Assembly: GCF_000293865.2 (NCBI RefSeq)
Contig: NZ_ALKN02000006.1
Coordinates: 1-64,000, forward strand
Origin: Limnohabitans sp. Rim28
GTDB taxonomy: Bacteria > Pseudomonadota > Gammaproteobacteria > Burkholderiales > Burkholderiaceae_C
Reading direction: 5' to 3'
Length of the DNA: 64,000 nt
Shown here: positions 1 through 8,045 of the stretch, piece by piece
How the letters are laid out: every line of letters begins with the position of its first letter
How positions within the stretch are numbered: the first letter of the stretch is position 1
Made by a program: the position numbers and the translations under genes
Notes under the pieces: model-generated
The model's database searches: none
What the model was told of the DNA's origin: nothing
The model's input: the letters and a program-made list of their open reading frames with translations, nothing else

Positions 1-58
1 GGTGTCGGCGGGTGACGATTTGGGCGTACCCCCGCCGTATGAGGAACCCGCCGACACC
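1..58 (+). repeat. Palindromic element, copy A (in-frame in uvrA)
   Basis: Perfect 13-bp inverted arms at 1-13 and 46-58 (GGTGTCGGCGGGT and its complement) enclose a 32-nt loop at 14-45. The loop matches the loop of the element at 1680-1763 at 29 of 32 positions when that copy is read on the minus strand. The arms may continue beyond the window start. In the uvrA frame it is open and encodes a Gly/Ser/Pro-rich stretch in the linker after the first UvrA half. Confidence 0.8.
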
Positions 59-3000
59 GCAGCCTCGCCCCCATAGAAACCCAAACGCTCAGCCACACCA
101 TGCACCTCACCCATGGACTCAGCGTATTCCCGCAGCGCCAGCCCCGTGTGCGATGTCGCGTGTTGGCGCACATCTTCGGGCGTGCCCTCGGCCACGACCA
201 AGCCCCCGGCATAGCCGCCCTCTGGGCCCAAGTCGATCAGCCAATCGCTGGCCCGGATCACATCCAGGTTGTGCTCGATGACGATGAGCGAATGCCCCGC
301 TTCGAGCAGCTTGCGCAATGCGCGCATGAGCTTGGCGATGTCGTCAAAATGCAGACCGGTGGTTGGCTCGTCAAACAAAAACAGCGTGCCCTTGCGCGCC
401 AGGCTCTGGCGACTCTTGGACGCACTTTTGGCCGCCTCGGCCAAAAAGCCAGCCAACTTGAGGCGCTGTGCCTCACCGCCCGACAAGGTGGGCACGGGCT
501 GGCCCAGGCGCACGTATTCCAAGCCCACATCCACAATCGGTTGCAGGGCGCGGATGACTTCGCGGTCTTGCGCAAACAATGCCGCCGCTTCGCTCACGGT
601 CAGCTGCAAAATGTCGGCCACATGGAGGTGCCGCACCGCGCCGCCGATGGCCTGGCGCTCAATGGTGATCTCCAGAATTTCGGGGCGGTAACGCTTACCG
701 TCGCAATCGGGGCAGCGCAAATACACGTCGCTCAAAAACTGCATCTCGACGTGCTCGAAACCCGAGCCGCCGCAGGTTGGGCAGCGGCCATCGCCACCGT
801 TGAAGCTGAACTTGCTGGCGGTGTAGCCGCGCTGACGTGACAGCGGCGCGGTGGCAAAAATCTCGCGGATCGCGTCCCACGCGCCCACATAGCTCACCGG
901 GTTGGATCGTGCGGTTTTGCCGATGGGTGACTGGTCCACAAACACCACATCGCTCAGGTGGTCTGCGCCCAGCAGGCGGTCGTGCGCGCCGGGTGTTTCG
1001 GTGGCTTTGCCAAAGTGGCGCATCAGCGCCGGGGCCAGTACGTCCTGAATCAAACTCGACTTGCCCGAGCCGCTGACGCCGGTGATGGTGACCAAGCGCT
1101 GCAGCGGAAAGTCCACGCTGATGTTTTGCAAGTTGTGCTCGCGTGCGCCTTCCAAAATCAAACGCGGCGTGCTGTCAGACACCATGCGTTTGAAGCCCAA
1201 GCCCACTTGCTTGCGGCCGCCCAGGTAGGCACCTGTGAGCGTGTCGGCCTTGCGCAGGTCGGCGGTGGTGCCGTCAAACACGATTTGCCCGCCGCGCTCG
1301 CCAGGCCCGGGGCCCATGTCGATCATGCGGTCGGCGGCCATCATCACCGCCGGGTCGTGCTCGACCACGACCAGGGTGTTGCCCGCGTCGCGCAGGCGGT
1401 GCATGGCCTGTGTGATGCGGTGCATGTCACGCGGGTGCAGGCCAATGCTGGGCTCGTCCAGCACAAACAAGGTGTTGACCAAGCTGGTGCCCAGGGCGGT
1501 GGTGAGGTTGATGCGTTGCACTTCACCGCCGCTCAATGTGCGGCTTTGGCGGTCGAGGGTAAGGTAGCCAATGCCCACATCGCACAGGTATTTGAGGCGG
1601 GTGGTGATTTCTTCGAGCAGCAGCTGCAGGGCTTTTTGTTCGGCGCTGGGGCCTCGGCTCGTGGGTTCTGCTGAGAGTCGGTCTGCATCAGCGCGGGGGG
1701 CGGGCTCCTCATGAGGCGGGGGTACGCCAAAATCGTCGCCCGCCCCCCGCTCTGACGCAGACCTTGTGGTGGATCGAACGTCAGAAGCCGACACCCGGTC
1801 AAAGAACAAACGCAAGCGGTCCAGCGGCATGATCATCATGTCGTGCAGACTCAAACCCGGCAGCGCCTCCAATTGCGCCCGCGTCCACTTCACGCCCGCA
1901 GGCATGAAGCGCTTTTCTACGGGCAGAACCCCGTCGGCGTCCGAATGGCTGCCAATGCGCCAGAGCAAACTCTCGGTCTTCAAACGCGCCCCGTGGCAGG
2001 TCGGACACTCGGTGTAACTGCGGTACTTGGACAAGAGCACCCGGATGTGCATCTTGTAGGCCTTGCTCTCGAGGTAATCGAAAAAGCGCTTCACGCCGTA
2101 CCACTGGTGGTTCCAGCGGCCCTTCCATTCGGGCGAACCGTGGATCACCCAGTCTTGCTGTGCCTGGGTCAACTTGTCCCAGGCGGTGTCGCGCGGAATG
2201 CCTGCGGCCTCGGCGTGGCGCATCAGGTCGTCCTGGTTCTCTTGCCAGGCGGGTGTTTGCAGTGTCTTGATGGCCCCGGCCCGCAAAGTGAGCTTGGGGT
2301 TGGGAATGACCAGGCCGTAATCGACCCCAATCACCCGGCCAAACCCCCGGCAGGTCTCGCACGCGCCCACGGCCGAGTTGAAGGAGAACATCGATGGGAT
2401 CGGGTCGGTGTAACGTTGGTCGCTGTCGGGGCAATGCAGGCCTGTCGAAAAGCGCCAGATGTCAAAGGCAGGCTCAGGGGAGGAAGAAGCGGAGAAATTG
2501 GGGTCAGACCCCAATTGATCGGCATACACATTCAAGCGGCCACCGCGCTTCAGGGCCACTTCGATGGCTTCAACCACACGGGCTTTTTCGGCATTGCCGA
2601 TGCGAAAGCGGTCGGCGATCACGTCCAGCACCTTGCGCGGGCCGGTGGGTGTGGCCACTTCGCGTTCAGCCTGCACTTTGGTGAAGCCGCTGGCCGAGAG
2701 CCACTGCGCCACTTGCTCAGCGCTGGTGTTGGCGGGCAGCTCGACCGGGAAGGTCAGGTACAAGCGCGGGTCGCCCGCTTGGGCGGCACGCTGGGCCAGT
2801 TCGGCGTAAATCGTGTCGGGGTTGTCGTGGCGCACCGGCTGCGCGGTGTCCTTGTCGAACAACTGACCCAGACGGGCGAACAACAATTTCAGGTGGTCGT
2901 TCAGCTCGGTCATGGTGCCCACGGTAGAGCGTGAGCTGCGCACCGGGTTGGTCTGATCGATCGCAATCGCCGGGGGCACGCCTTCAACTTTGTCCACCGC

Positions 3001-3219
3001 CGGTTTGTCCATGCGGTCCAAAAACTGCCGGGCGTAGGCGCTGAAGGTCTCCACATAGCGGCGCTGGCCTTCGGCGTACAGCGTGTCGAACACCAGGCTC
3101 GACTTGCCCGAACCGCTGGGGCCGGTGACCACCGTGAGTTCACCGGTGCGGATGTCCAAGTCGAGGTTTTTGAGGTTGTGCTGACGGGCACCACGGATGC
3201 GAATGAGACCTTGGGACAT
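1..3219 (-). CDS. uvrA: Excinuclease ABC subunit UvrA, giant two-half form (3' end beyond window)
   Basis: DNA damage recognition ATPase of nucleotide excision repair. It dimerises, loads UvrB at lesions and acts in the cytoplasm. 1073 codons are open from ATG 3219 to the window edge with no stop, already longer than a standard UvrA of about 940-1000 residues. First Walker A GPSGSGKSS at residues 33-41; second-domain Walker A GVSGSGKSS; ABC signatures LSGGEVQR and LSGGEAQR; zinc-binding Cys pairs CETC, CPTC and CPDC. The reading continues past the usual UvrA C-terminus (SHTG) into a linker, as in the roughly 1900-residue Burkholderiales UvrA that carries a second UvrA-like half. The frame contains three in-frame palindromic inserts, at about residues 235-241, 486-514 and 1054-1073. 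The gene is divergent from the DUF294 gene. I saw no CTGT-N8-ACAG LexA box upstream. Confidence 0.93.
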   Translation of the reverse strand, partial: MSQGLIRIRGARQHNLKNLDLDIRTGELTVVTGPSGSGKSSLVFDTLYAEGQRRYVETFSAYARQFLDRMDKPAVDKVEGVPPAIAIDQTNPVRSSRSTVGTMTELNDHLKLLFARLGQLFDKDTAQPVRHDNPDTIYAELAQRAAQAGDPRLYLTFPVELPANTSAEQVAQWLSASGFTKVQAEREVATPTGPRKVLDVIADRFRIGNAEKARVVEAIEVALKRGGRLNVYADQLGSDPNFSASSSPEPAFDIWRFSTGLHCPDSDQRYTDPIPSMFSFNSAVGACETCRGFGRVIGVDYGLVIPNPKLTLRAGAIKTLQTPAWQENQDDLMRHAEAAGIPRDTAWDKLTQAQQDWVIHGSPEWKGRWNHQWYGVKRFFDYLESKAYKMHIRVLLSKYRSYTECPTCHGARLKTESLLWRIGSHSDADGVLPVEKRFMPAGVKWTRAQLEALPGLSLHDMMIMPLDRLRLFFDRVSASDVRSTTRSASERGAGDDFGVPPPHEEPAPRADADRLSAEPTSRGPSAEQKALQLLLEEITTRLKYLCDVGIGYLTLDRQSRTLSGGEVQRINLTTALGTSLVNTLFVLDEPSIGLHPRDMHRITQAMHRLRDAGNTLVVVEHDPAVMMAADRMIDMGPGPGERGGQIVFDGTTADLRKADTLTGAYLGGRKQVGLGFKRMVSDSTPRLILEGAREHNLQNISVDFPLQRLVTITGVSGSGKSSLIQDVLAPALMRHFGKATETPGAHDRLLGADHLSDVVFVDQSPIGKTARSNPVSYVGAWDAIREIFATAPLSRQRGYTASKFSFNGGDGRCPTCGGSGFEHVEMQFLSDVYLRCPDCDGKRYRPEILEITIERQAIGGAVRHLHVADILQLTVSEAAALFAQDREVIRALQPIVDVGLEYVRLGQPVPTLSGGEAQRLKLAGFLAEAAKSASKSRQSLARKGTLFLFDEPTTGLHFDDIAKLMRALRKLLEAGHSLIVIEHNLDVIRASDWLIDLGPEGGYAGGLVVAEGTPEDVRQHATSHTGLALREYAESMGEVHGVAERLGFYGGEAAVSAGSSYGGGTPKSSPADT
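1680..1763 (-). repeat. Palindromic element, copy B (in-frame in uvrA)
   Basis: Inverted arms of 26 bp at 1680-1705 and 1738-1763 (24 of 26 positions pair) enclose a 32-nt loop at 1706-1737. Read on the minus strand the loop is nearly identical to that of copy A, although the arms differ in sequence and length. It lies in the uvrA coding sense, encodes residues such as GDDFGVPPPHEEP, and sits in the variable segment between FFDRV and the helix ending LLEEITTRLKYL. UvrA proteins usually have a short loop there. Confidence 0.85.
2496..2516. repeat. Short GGGGTC-type palindrome within uvrA
   Basis: Ten-base arms AATTGGGGTC and GACCCCAATT flank a single central A. It is read in frame in uvrA as LGSDPNF, between LNVYADQ and AFDIWRF, a loop region. 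It is unrelated in sequence to the two longer elements in the same gene. A one-base variant of the core occurs at 45554-45570. Confidence 0.75.
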
Positions 3220-3400
3220 GCTGGGCTTTGTGGGGTGGAGGCCAAACATTCTAGGGCCGCGCCCCATGCACCTTGAACAAGTCACGTTTGTCCCTTTTTC
3301 TTGACCGGGATCATGAAAACAGACGACTTTTCAGCCGCACAAACCTGGCAAATGACAAAATGAAATCACCGTGTTCACCCAAAAAGAGCGAGGCCAGAAC

Positions 3401-4669
3401 ATGTCCATGGTGAGCACCGATCACGCCGCAGCACCCAAGGCCATCGCCTTGCCCGATTCAGCCCAAGAACGTGCTGAAAACGCAAGCTTGTTCGGCATGC
3501 CACTGCAAGCCTTGGTTCAGCGCAACCCCCTCACCTTGCCATTGAATGCCAGCGTGCTCGAAGTGGCCCGCACCCTGCGCTGGATGGGCATGGTCAGCGC
3601 ATCCGACCTGATGCGCCAGCAAAGCACAGCGCCGGTGCACTTGGCGCGCGACATCCACCGACAAACCACGCTCGAAGGGCTGGTGGGCATCGGTCAACGG
3701 GTCAAGGCCCTGCAAAACCATTTGAGTGCAGCCAACGCCAGCGCCTACCAAACCGGTCACATCATCACGGCCATCACCGATGCTTTGACCTGTCGCCTGA
3801 TTGCGCTGACCGAGTCGGCATTGGGACCACCGCCTGTGCCCTATGTGTGGGTGGCGGCGGGTTCGCAAGGGCGTTGCGAACAAACCGCCAAATCGGACCA
3901 AGACAACTGCATGATTTTGGACGATGCGTATGAGCCAAACTTGCATGGCGACTATTTCAAGACCTTGGCTCGCCAGGTCTGTGACGGCTTGGCCGCCTGC
4001 GGCTACATCCACTGTCCGGGTGAGATGATGGCCATGACCGACACATGGCGACAACCCTTGCACGTTTGGCGTCGGTATTTTCAACGCTGGACAGAAAATC
4101 CTGAGCCCAAGGCTTTGATGCTGATCACGGTCTTTTTTGATCTGCGGGCGGTTCACGGCCAACTCGAATTGCTTCAGGCATTGCGCCAAGACGTGCTGGC
4201 GCATACGCCCCAAAAAAGCCTGTTTTTGGCGCATGTGGTGAACAATGCACAACGGCAACGCCCGCCACTGAACTTGTTTGGCCAAATCGCCAGCAGCCAC
4301 AGCGGCGCGCACGCCGGGACGGTCGACCTGAAAAACCATGCCATCACCCCCATCGTGGATTTGGCCCGCATCTGCGCCTTGGAGTCCGGCTTGCTCGAAG
4401 TCAACACCCGTGACCGCATCGAAAAAGCCTCGAAACGGGGTGAATTGTCTGAGTCCAGTTCGCACGACTTGCGGGACGCTTTCGAGTTCGTGTCCCGACT
4501 GCGCATCGCCCACCAAACCTTTTGCATGCGGCGTGGCCTGGAGCCTGACAACCACCTGCATTTGCAAGAACTGTCGAATTTCGAACGCGGTCATCTGCGC
4601 GACGCCTTGTTGGTCATTCAATCGCTGCAAGATGTCTGGGCCCAGCGCTACCCCTCAGGCTTGCTTTGA
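3401..4669 (+). CDS. DUF294 nucleotidyltransferase-like protein with collapsed CBS pair
   Basis: 422 residues from ATG 3401, chosen because AGCGAGG lies 7 nt upstream; a GTG at 3371 is also open. The GlnD-like nucleotidyltransferase core is visible: VAAGSQGRCEQTAKSDQDN has the GS and DxD-type residues, followed by the C-terminal helical DUF294_C part (LSNFERGHLRDAL). Family members normally run about 600 residues, with an N-terminal cyclic-nucleotide domain and two CBS domains. Here only the start of the first CBS (RNPLTLPLNASVLEVARTL) joins directly to the end of the second (GMVSASDLM), so roughly 80-90 residues appear deleted in frame. Homologues often lie next to the DUF4212/sodium-solute symporter genes, as here, suggesting a regulatory link. 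The substrate is unknown. Confidence 0.8.
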   Translation: MSMVSTDHAAAPKAIALPDSAQERAENASLFGMPLQALVQRNPLTLPLNASVLEVARTLRWMGMVSASDLMRQQSTAPVHLARDIHRQTTLEGLVGIGQRVKALQNHLSAANASAYQTGHIITAITDALTCRLIALTESALGPPPVPYVWVAAGSQGRCEQTAKSDQDNCMILDDAYEPNLHGDYFKTLARQVCDGLAACGYIHCPGEMMAMTDTWRQPLHVWRRYFQRWTENPEPKALMLITVFFDLRAVHGQLELLQALRQDVLAHTPQKSLFLAHVVNNAQRQRPPLNLFGQIASSHSGAHAGTVDLKNHAITPIVDLARICALESGLLEVNTRDRIEKASKRGELSESSSHDLRDAFEFVSRLRIAHQTFCMRRGLEPDNHLHLQELSNFERGHLRDALLVIQSLQDVWAQRYPSGLL

Positions 4670-4723
4670 AACTTTGGGCGCTCTGCAGTGCTTGCCATGC
4701 ACCCGCTTTACATGCAAGGGTAA

Positions 4724-4740
4724 ACACCGAATATCGGTGT
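4724..4740. other. Small inverted repeat before DUF4212 gene
   Basis: Seven-base arms ACACCGA and TCGGTGT around ATA, in the 116-bp gap between the DUF294 and first DUF4212 genes. It could be an operator or a weak hairpin. There is no T-tract, so it is not a convincing terminator. Confidence 0.35.
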
Positions 4741-4785
4741 GGCATTGCGCCAACAAGCGCCATGGGTTTTTGCGTATCCTTGCGC

Positions 4786-5088
4786 ATGCCTGAAATTCAC
4801 ACGCCATCTGCCGCGCTGAAAAAACGTCAAAACCGTTTGAAGTGGGGCTTGTTGTCGGTTTGGCTGTTGACCAGTTTTGGGCCTGGTTTTTTTGCTCGCG
4901 ATTTGGCCATCGAAATCAATGGTTGGCCTCTTTATTTTTGGATGGCCGCACAAGGCTCTTTGCTGATTTTCATGGCCATCGTGGTGCTTTATGCATGGCT
5001 CATGAACCGCTGGGAGGCCGAAGAAGTTGCCCAACTCAGCGCGGCATCCCATCGTTCTTCTCTCTCAGACCCGCACGCATCTGACTGA
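4786..5088 (+). CDS. DUF4212 small membrane protein, first (orphan) copy
   Basis: 100 residues with two transmembrane helices (about residues 18-40 and 54-76). The motif region FFARDLAIEINGWPLYFWMAAQGS closely parallels FSRDLTFSFFGWPFSFWVAAQGA in the second copy at 9030-9293. This family is the small subunit encoded next to a VC_2705-type sodium/solute symporter. This copy has no symporter partner, because the next gene is an MFS transporter 367 bp away. Start at ATG 4786 gives the family's N-terminal length; an in-frame ATG at 4762 is also possible. The C-terminus carries an extra polar tail of about 20 residues. Confidence 0.85.
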   Translation: MPEIHTPSAALKKRQNRLKWGLLSVWLLTSFGPGFFARDLAIEINGWPLYFWMAAQGSLLIFMAIVVLYAWLMNRWEAEEVAQLSAASHRSSLSDPHASD

Positions 5089-5455
5089 TTGTGCGTTCAG
5101 CGCACCCCCACACCAGGCCCGTGTGAGGCGCGTGCCATCTTATTCAGCATTCGCACGGCCTTCAACAGATCTTCGCCCGTTGATCTGGGTCAAAACAAGA
5201 TGTGGCGCCATCGCTATGGTTCAACCTGAACACGCGCATGCTGCCAATTGATCTGCAGGCAAATCAAGTGCCCGCCGCCTCAATTTAAGTGTTTACCCTA
5301 GGATTGGCGGCATCTTATAGCCGATGAAATCTCCGAGTAAGTTAACAAGCCTAAATTTATAAGGTAATTATGTGGCAGGCACTCCACCCGCCCATCAGTA
5401 CAGGATTTACCTAAACCGCCGGGCTTTGAAACCCGACATCCCTTGAGGAAACGAC
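5089..5455. other. Intergenic region with candidate promoter for the MFS gene
   Basis: 367 bp with no credible ORF or RNA gene. The 3' half turns AT-rich. TTAACA at 5342-5347 and AATTAT at 5366-5371, 18 bp apart, are a plausible sigma-70 promoter. A GAGG ribosome site precedes ATG 5456. The first half holds short imperfect inverted repeats, such as CAGATC/GATCTG around 5170-5190, with no clear role. Confidence 0.4.
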
Positions 5456-7261
5456 ATGTCAACAACAGAACAGTCAACCAACGTGCGGGAACGCTCCCGT
5501 CCGATGACGCCGGAGGAGAAGAAGGTCATCATGGCTTCTTCAGCCGGCACCATTTTTGAGTGGTACGACTTTTACCTTTACGGCGCACTGGCCGCCATCA
5601 TTGGTGCGCAATTCTTCACCGCCTTCCCAGAAAACACCCGCAACGTTTTTGCCCTGCTCGCTTTTGCCGCGGGCTTCATCGTGCGCCCCTTCGGCGCGCT
5701 GGTCTTCGGCATGTTGGGCGACATGATTGGTCGCAAGCACACCTTCTTGATGACCATCGTCATCATGGGCGTCTCCACTTTCCTGGTGGGCGTGCTGCCC
5801 AACTACGAAAGCTGGGGCGTTGCTGCGCCCATCATCCTGATCCTTTTGCGCATGGCCCAAGGCCTGGCTCTGGGCGGTGAATACGGTGGTGCGGCCATCT
5901 ATGTGGCCGAACACGCGCCTGCCAATCAGCGCGGCTACTTCACGGCGTTCATTCAGACCACGGCCACTTTGGGCCTGCTGCTCTCGCTGATCGTCATTTT
6001 GTCGGTGCAAGGCTATGTCAACGGCAACTACCCCGACGTGCCCTTGATGAAAGACGGCGTGGCCGTGCTCATGGCCGACGGCAACCCCACCATGGTCAAG
6101 GCATTCAATGCCTGGGGCTGGCGTGTTCCTTTCATTGGCTCCATCTTCTTGCTGGCGATTTCGCTGTACATCCGCTTGCAGATGAACGAAAGCCCTGCCT
6201 TCAAGAAAATGAAGGAAGAAGGCCGCACCTCCAAGGCGCCTTTGAGTGAGGCCTTTGGCAACTGGAAAAACGGCAAGATCGCCCTGATCGCTTTGCTGGG
6301 TCTGGTGGCGGGTCAAGCTGTGGTTTGGTACACCGGCCAGTTCTACGCTTTGTTCTTCATGCAGAACGTCATCAAGATCGACAGCTTCACGGCCAACGTG
6401 ATGGTGGCTTGGTCGCTGATCTTGGGTACAGGCGGCTTCTTGTTCTTCGGCTCTTTGTCGGACCGCATTGGTCGCAAGCCGATCATTTTGGCCGGCTGCG
6501 CCTTGGCTGCGGCGACCTTCTTGCCCGTGTTCAGCTTTTTGACTGAAACGGCCAACCCCGCCATTTACCAAGCACACAAGACGCCCGTTTCCGTCAAGGT
6601 TTCGGCTGAAGATTGCTCTTTCCAGTTCAACCCCACGGGCACTGTGAAATTCACCTCGTCTTGCGACATTGCCAAGGCTCAACTGGCACGTTCTTCGGTG
6701 AACTACACCACCGAAGAAGGCGCTGCCCCTGGCACACTGACCATCGTGAAGGTGGGCGAAACAGCCATCGAGTCTTATGACGCAGGCAAGCTGACTGGCG
6801 ATGATCTGAAAAAGGCCAAAGCCGCTTTCGACAGCAGCCTGAACGCAGCCCTCAAACAAGCGGGTTACCCCCTGGTGCCTGCTGACAACAAAACCATTGC
6901 CAAGGCCAGCAGTTTTATGGACATCTTCACGGCACAGAAGATGACCATCATTGTGATCTTGACCTACTTGGTCCTGCTCGTGACCATGGTCTATGGCCCC
7001 ATCGCCGCCATGCTGGTTGAAATGTTCCCCACACGCATCCGTTACTCGGGCCTGTCTTTGCCGTACCACATCGGCAACGGCTGGTTCGGTGGCTTGATGC
7101 CGGCCACAGCGTTTGCGATCTCTGCGCAGACCGGCAACATCTACTCCGGCCTCTGGTATGCCATCGTGATTGCGGTCATGACGGTGGTGATCGGTACCTT
7201 GTTTGTGCCAGGCGGCACGCACAAAAAGGACATCTTCGCCGGCGACCGCGACGCCCGATAA
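5456..7261 (+). CDS. MFS transporter, metabolite:H+ symporter (MHS) family
   Basis: 601-residue inner-membrane transporter. N-terminal FEWYDFYLYG, GRKHTFLMT and LRMAQGLALGGEYGGAA match the MHS branch (KgtP/ProP/ShiA-like) that carries organic acids, betaines or shikimate. SDRIGRKP marks the repeat of the MFS signature in the second half. MHS proteins normally have about 430-450 residues. Here about 125 extra polar residues (about 362-486) lie between helices of the C-terminal half and include two cysteines (about 387 and 403). The substrate cannot be told from sequence. It is monocistronic as far as visible. Other MHS subfamilies are possible. Confidence 0.88.
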   Translation: MSTTEQSTNVRERSRPMTPEEKKVIMASSAGTIFEWYDFYLYGALAAIIGAQFFTAFPENTRNVFALLAFAAGFIVRPFGALVFGMLGDMIGRKHTFLMTIVIMGVSTFLVGVLPNYESWGVAAPIILILLRMAQGLALGGEYGGAAIYVAEHAPANQRGYFTAFIQTTATLGLLLSLIVILSVQGYVNGNYPDVPLMKDGVAVLMADGNPTMVKAFNAWGWRVPFIGSIFLLAISLYIRLQMNESPAFKKMKEEGRTSKAPLSEAFGNWKNGKIALIALLGLVAGQAVVWYTGQFYALFFMQNVIKIDSFTANVMVAWSLILGTGGFLFFGSLSDRIGRKPIILAGCALAAATFLPVFSFLTETANPAIYQAHKTPVSVKVSAEDCSFQFNPTGTVKFTSSCDIAKAQLARSSVNYTTEEGAAPGTLTIVKVGETAIESYDAGKLTGDDLKKAKAAFDSSLNAALKQAGYPLVPADNKTIAKASSFMDIFTAQKMTIIVILTYLVLLVTMVYGPIAAMLVEMFPTRIRYSGLSLPYHIGNGWFGGLMPATAFAISAQTGNIYSGLWYAIVIAVMTVVIGTLFVPGGTHKKDIFAGDRDAR

Positions 7262-7359
7262 GTTCAACGTCGACCCGACTCGGTTGCAAACAACCGAGCT
7301 CGGGCCTCACGGCTGCGTTGCCCCTGACAAGGCAACGGGCCGGTTGGCTTCTTCCAAAT

Positions 7360-7391
7360 CGGGTTGGTCCAACCCAGCCCGATTTGCAAGG
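7360..7391. other. Stem-loop in the MFS/small-protein gap
   Basis: CAAATCGGG and CCCGATTTG arms bracket an inner TTGG/CCAA pair, giving an interrupted stem-loop downstream of the MFS gene. It lacks a T-run, so it is either a weak terminator or a stabilising 3' hairpin. The rest of the 181-bp gap shows nothing else I can support. Confidence 0.35.
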
Positions 7392-7442
7392 CGCAGACCA
7401 TGGCAAACTTCATGCTCGTTGCTCGGAAAAGGAAATGACACT

Positions 7443-7715
7443 GTGATTGAGCTTGTGTTGTCGCAATTGAGCGACGTGTTTCGCATTGGTCTGATCATTG
7501 CCTTGGTGGTCACCATGCTCAGAACATCCTCGGTGACAGGGCGCGTGCTGCCCTTGATCGCGGGCGTGGTGTTCGTGGCCGTGATCGTGCCGAGCACCCT
7601 GTCTGGCGGCACGGAGTCGCTCAGCCAAGCAATCGCCGCCGGCCTGATCTCCAACCTGATCATTTTGGCCCCTGTACTGCTGCTGGCGCAACTGATTGCT
7701 CGCTTGCGCCGCTGA
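7443..7715 (+). CDS. Small integral membrane protein, unknown function
   Basis: 90 residues starting at GTG 7443, because the ATGs just upstream (7398 and 7434) run into stops in another frame and a GGAAAAGG ribosome site lies about 10 nt upstream. Three hydrophobic segments (about residues 12-28, 32-50 and 62-84) leave almost no soluble part; the C-terminus is basic (LIARLRR). I do not recognise the family. It stands alone between the MFS gene and a 330-bp gap. Codon use resembles its neighbours. Confidence 0.6.
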   Translation: MIELVLSQLSDVFRIGLIIALVVTMLRTSSVTGRVLPLIAGVVFVAVIVPSTLSGGTESLSQAIAAGLISNLIILAPVLLLAQLIARLRR

Positions 7716-8045
7716 CGCTGCACTTCTGCGTCCCATCCGATGGGCGCCCCATGACGGCCAACAGAGCAGGCCACAGCCTGCGTTTGCGCTGTGAATCGGC
7801 GCAATTTGCCTAAGTGTTTTCCCTCGAACCCACATCGCCCAGTCTGTAAGCCTTCGGACAGCAATTTGTCAGGCATTTGTCAGCTTGGCAATTTCCCCGA
7901 GTGAGGCCACCGAATAGACATCAAAAAAAAAGGTTTTTCAACCGCTGCGGTCAGGTTTTGAATGGGGCTCGCTGGGTTTGGACGATTGCAAACTTGCCCC
8001 TAGAATCCAAAAAAATTGATCCGGTCGCCCCAAAAATGGAACCTT
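7716..8045. promoter_or_regulatory. Intergenic region with candidate promoter
   Basis: 330 bp without a supported gene. TTGGAC at 7978-7983 and TAGAAT at 8001-8006 are exactly 17 bp apart and lie about 40 bp before the ATG at 8046, fitting a sigma-70 promoter for the next gene pair. A poly-A tract lies at 7923-7930. Nothing else stands out. Confidence 0.5.

Noticed and set aside
1-1763. uvrA as a pseudogene broken by the palindromic elements
   Set aside because: I translated several segments across and between the inserts, and the frame stays open from 3219 to the window edge with motifs intact on both sides.
1680-1763. Insertion sequence or MITE with target duplication
   Set aside because: No flanking direct repeat could be recognised and the arms differ between copies, unlike terminal repeats of one transposon.
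1843-2934. 363-codon plus-strand frame inside uvrA
   Set aside because: Antisense to a continuous UvrA reading frame with all motifs; no independent support.
5089-5455. tRNA or riboswitch in the long gap before the MFS gene
   Set aside because: No cloverleaf, CCA end or known aptamer core could be seen; only short imperfect repeats.
5540-7267. 575-codon open frame opposite the MFS gene
   Set aside because: Composition of a shadow frame, no recognisable domain, and it spans the real transporter.
7360-7391. Rho-independent terminator after the MFS gene
   Set aside because: The stem is interrupted and has no T-tract; kept only as a stem-loop.
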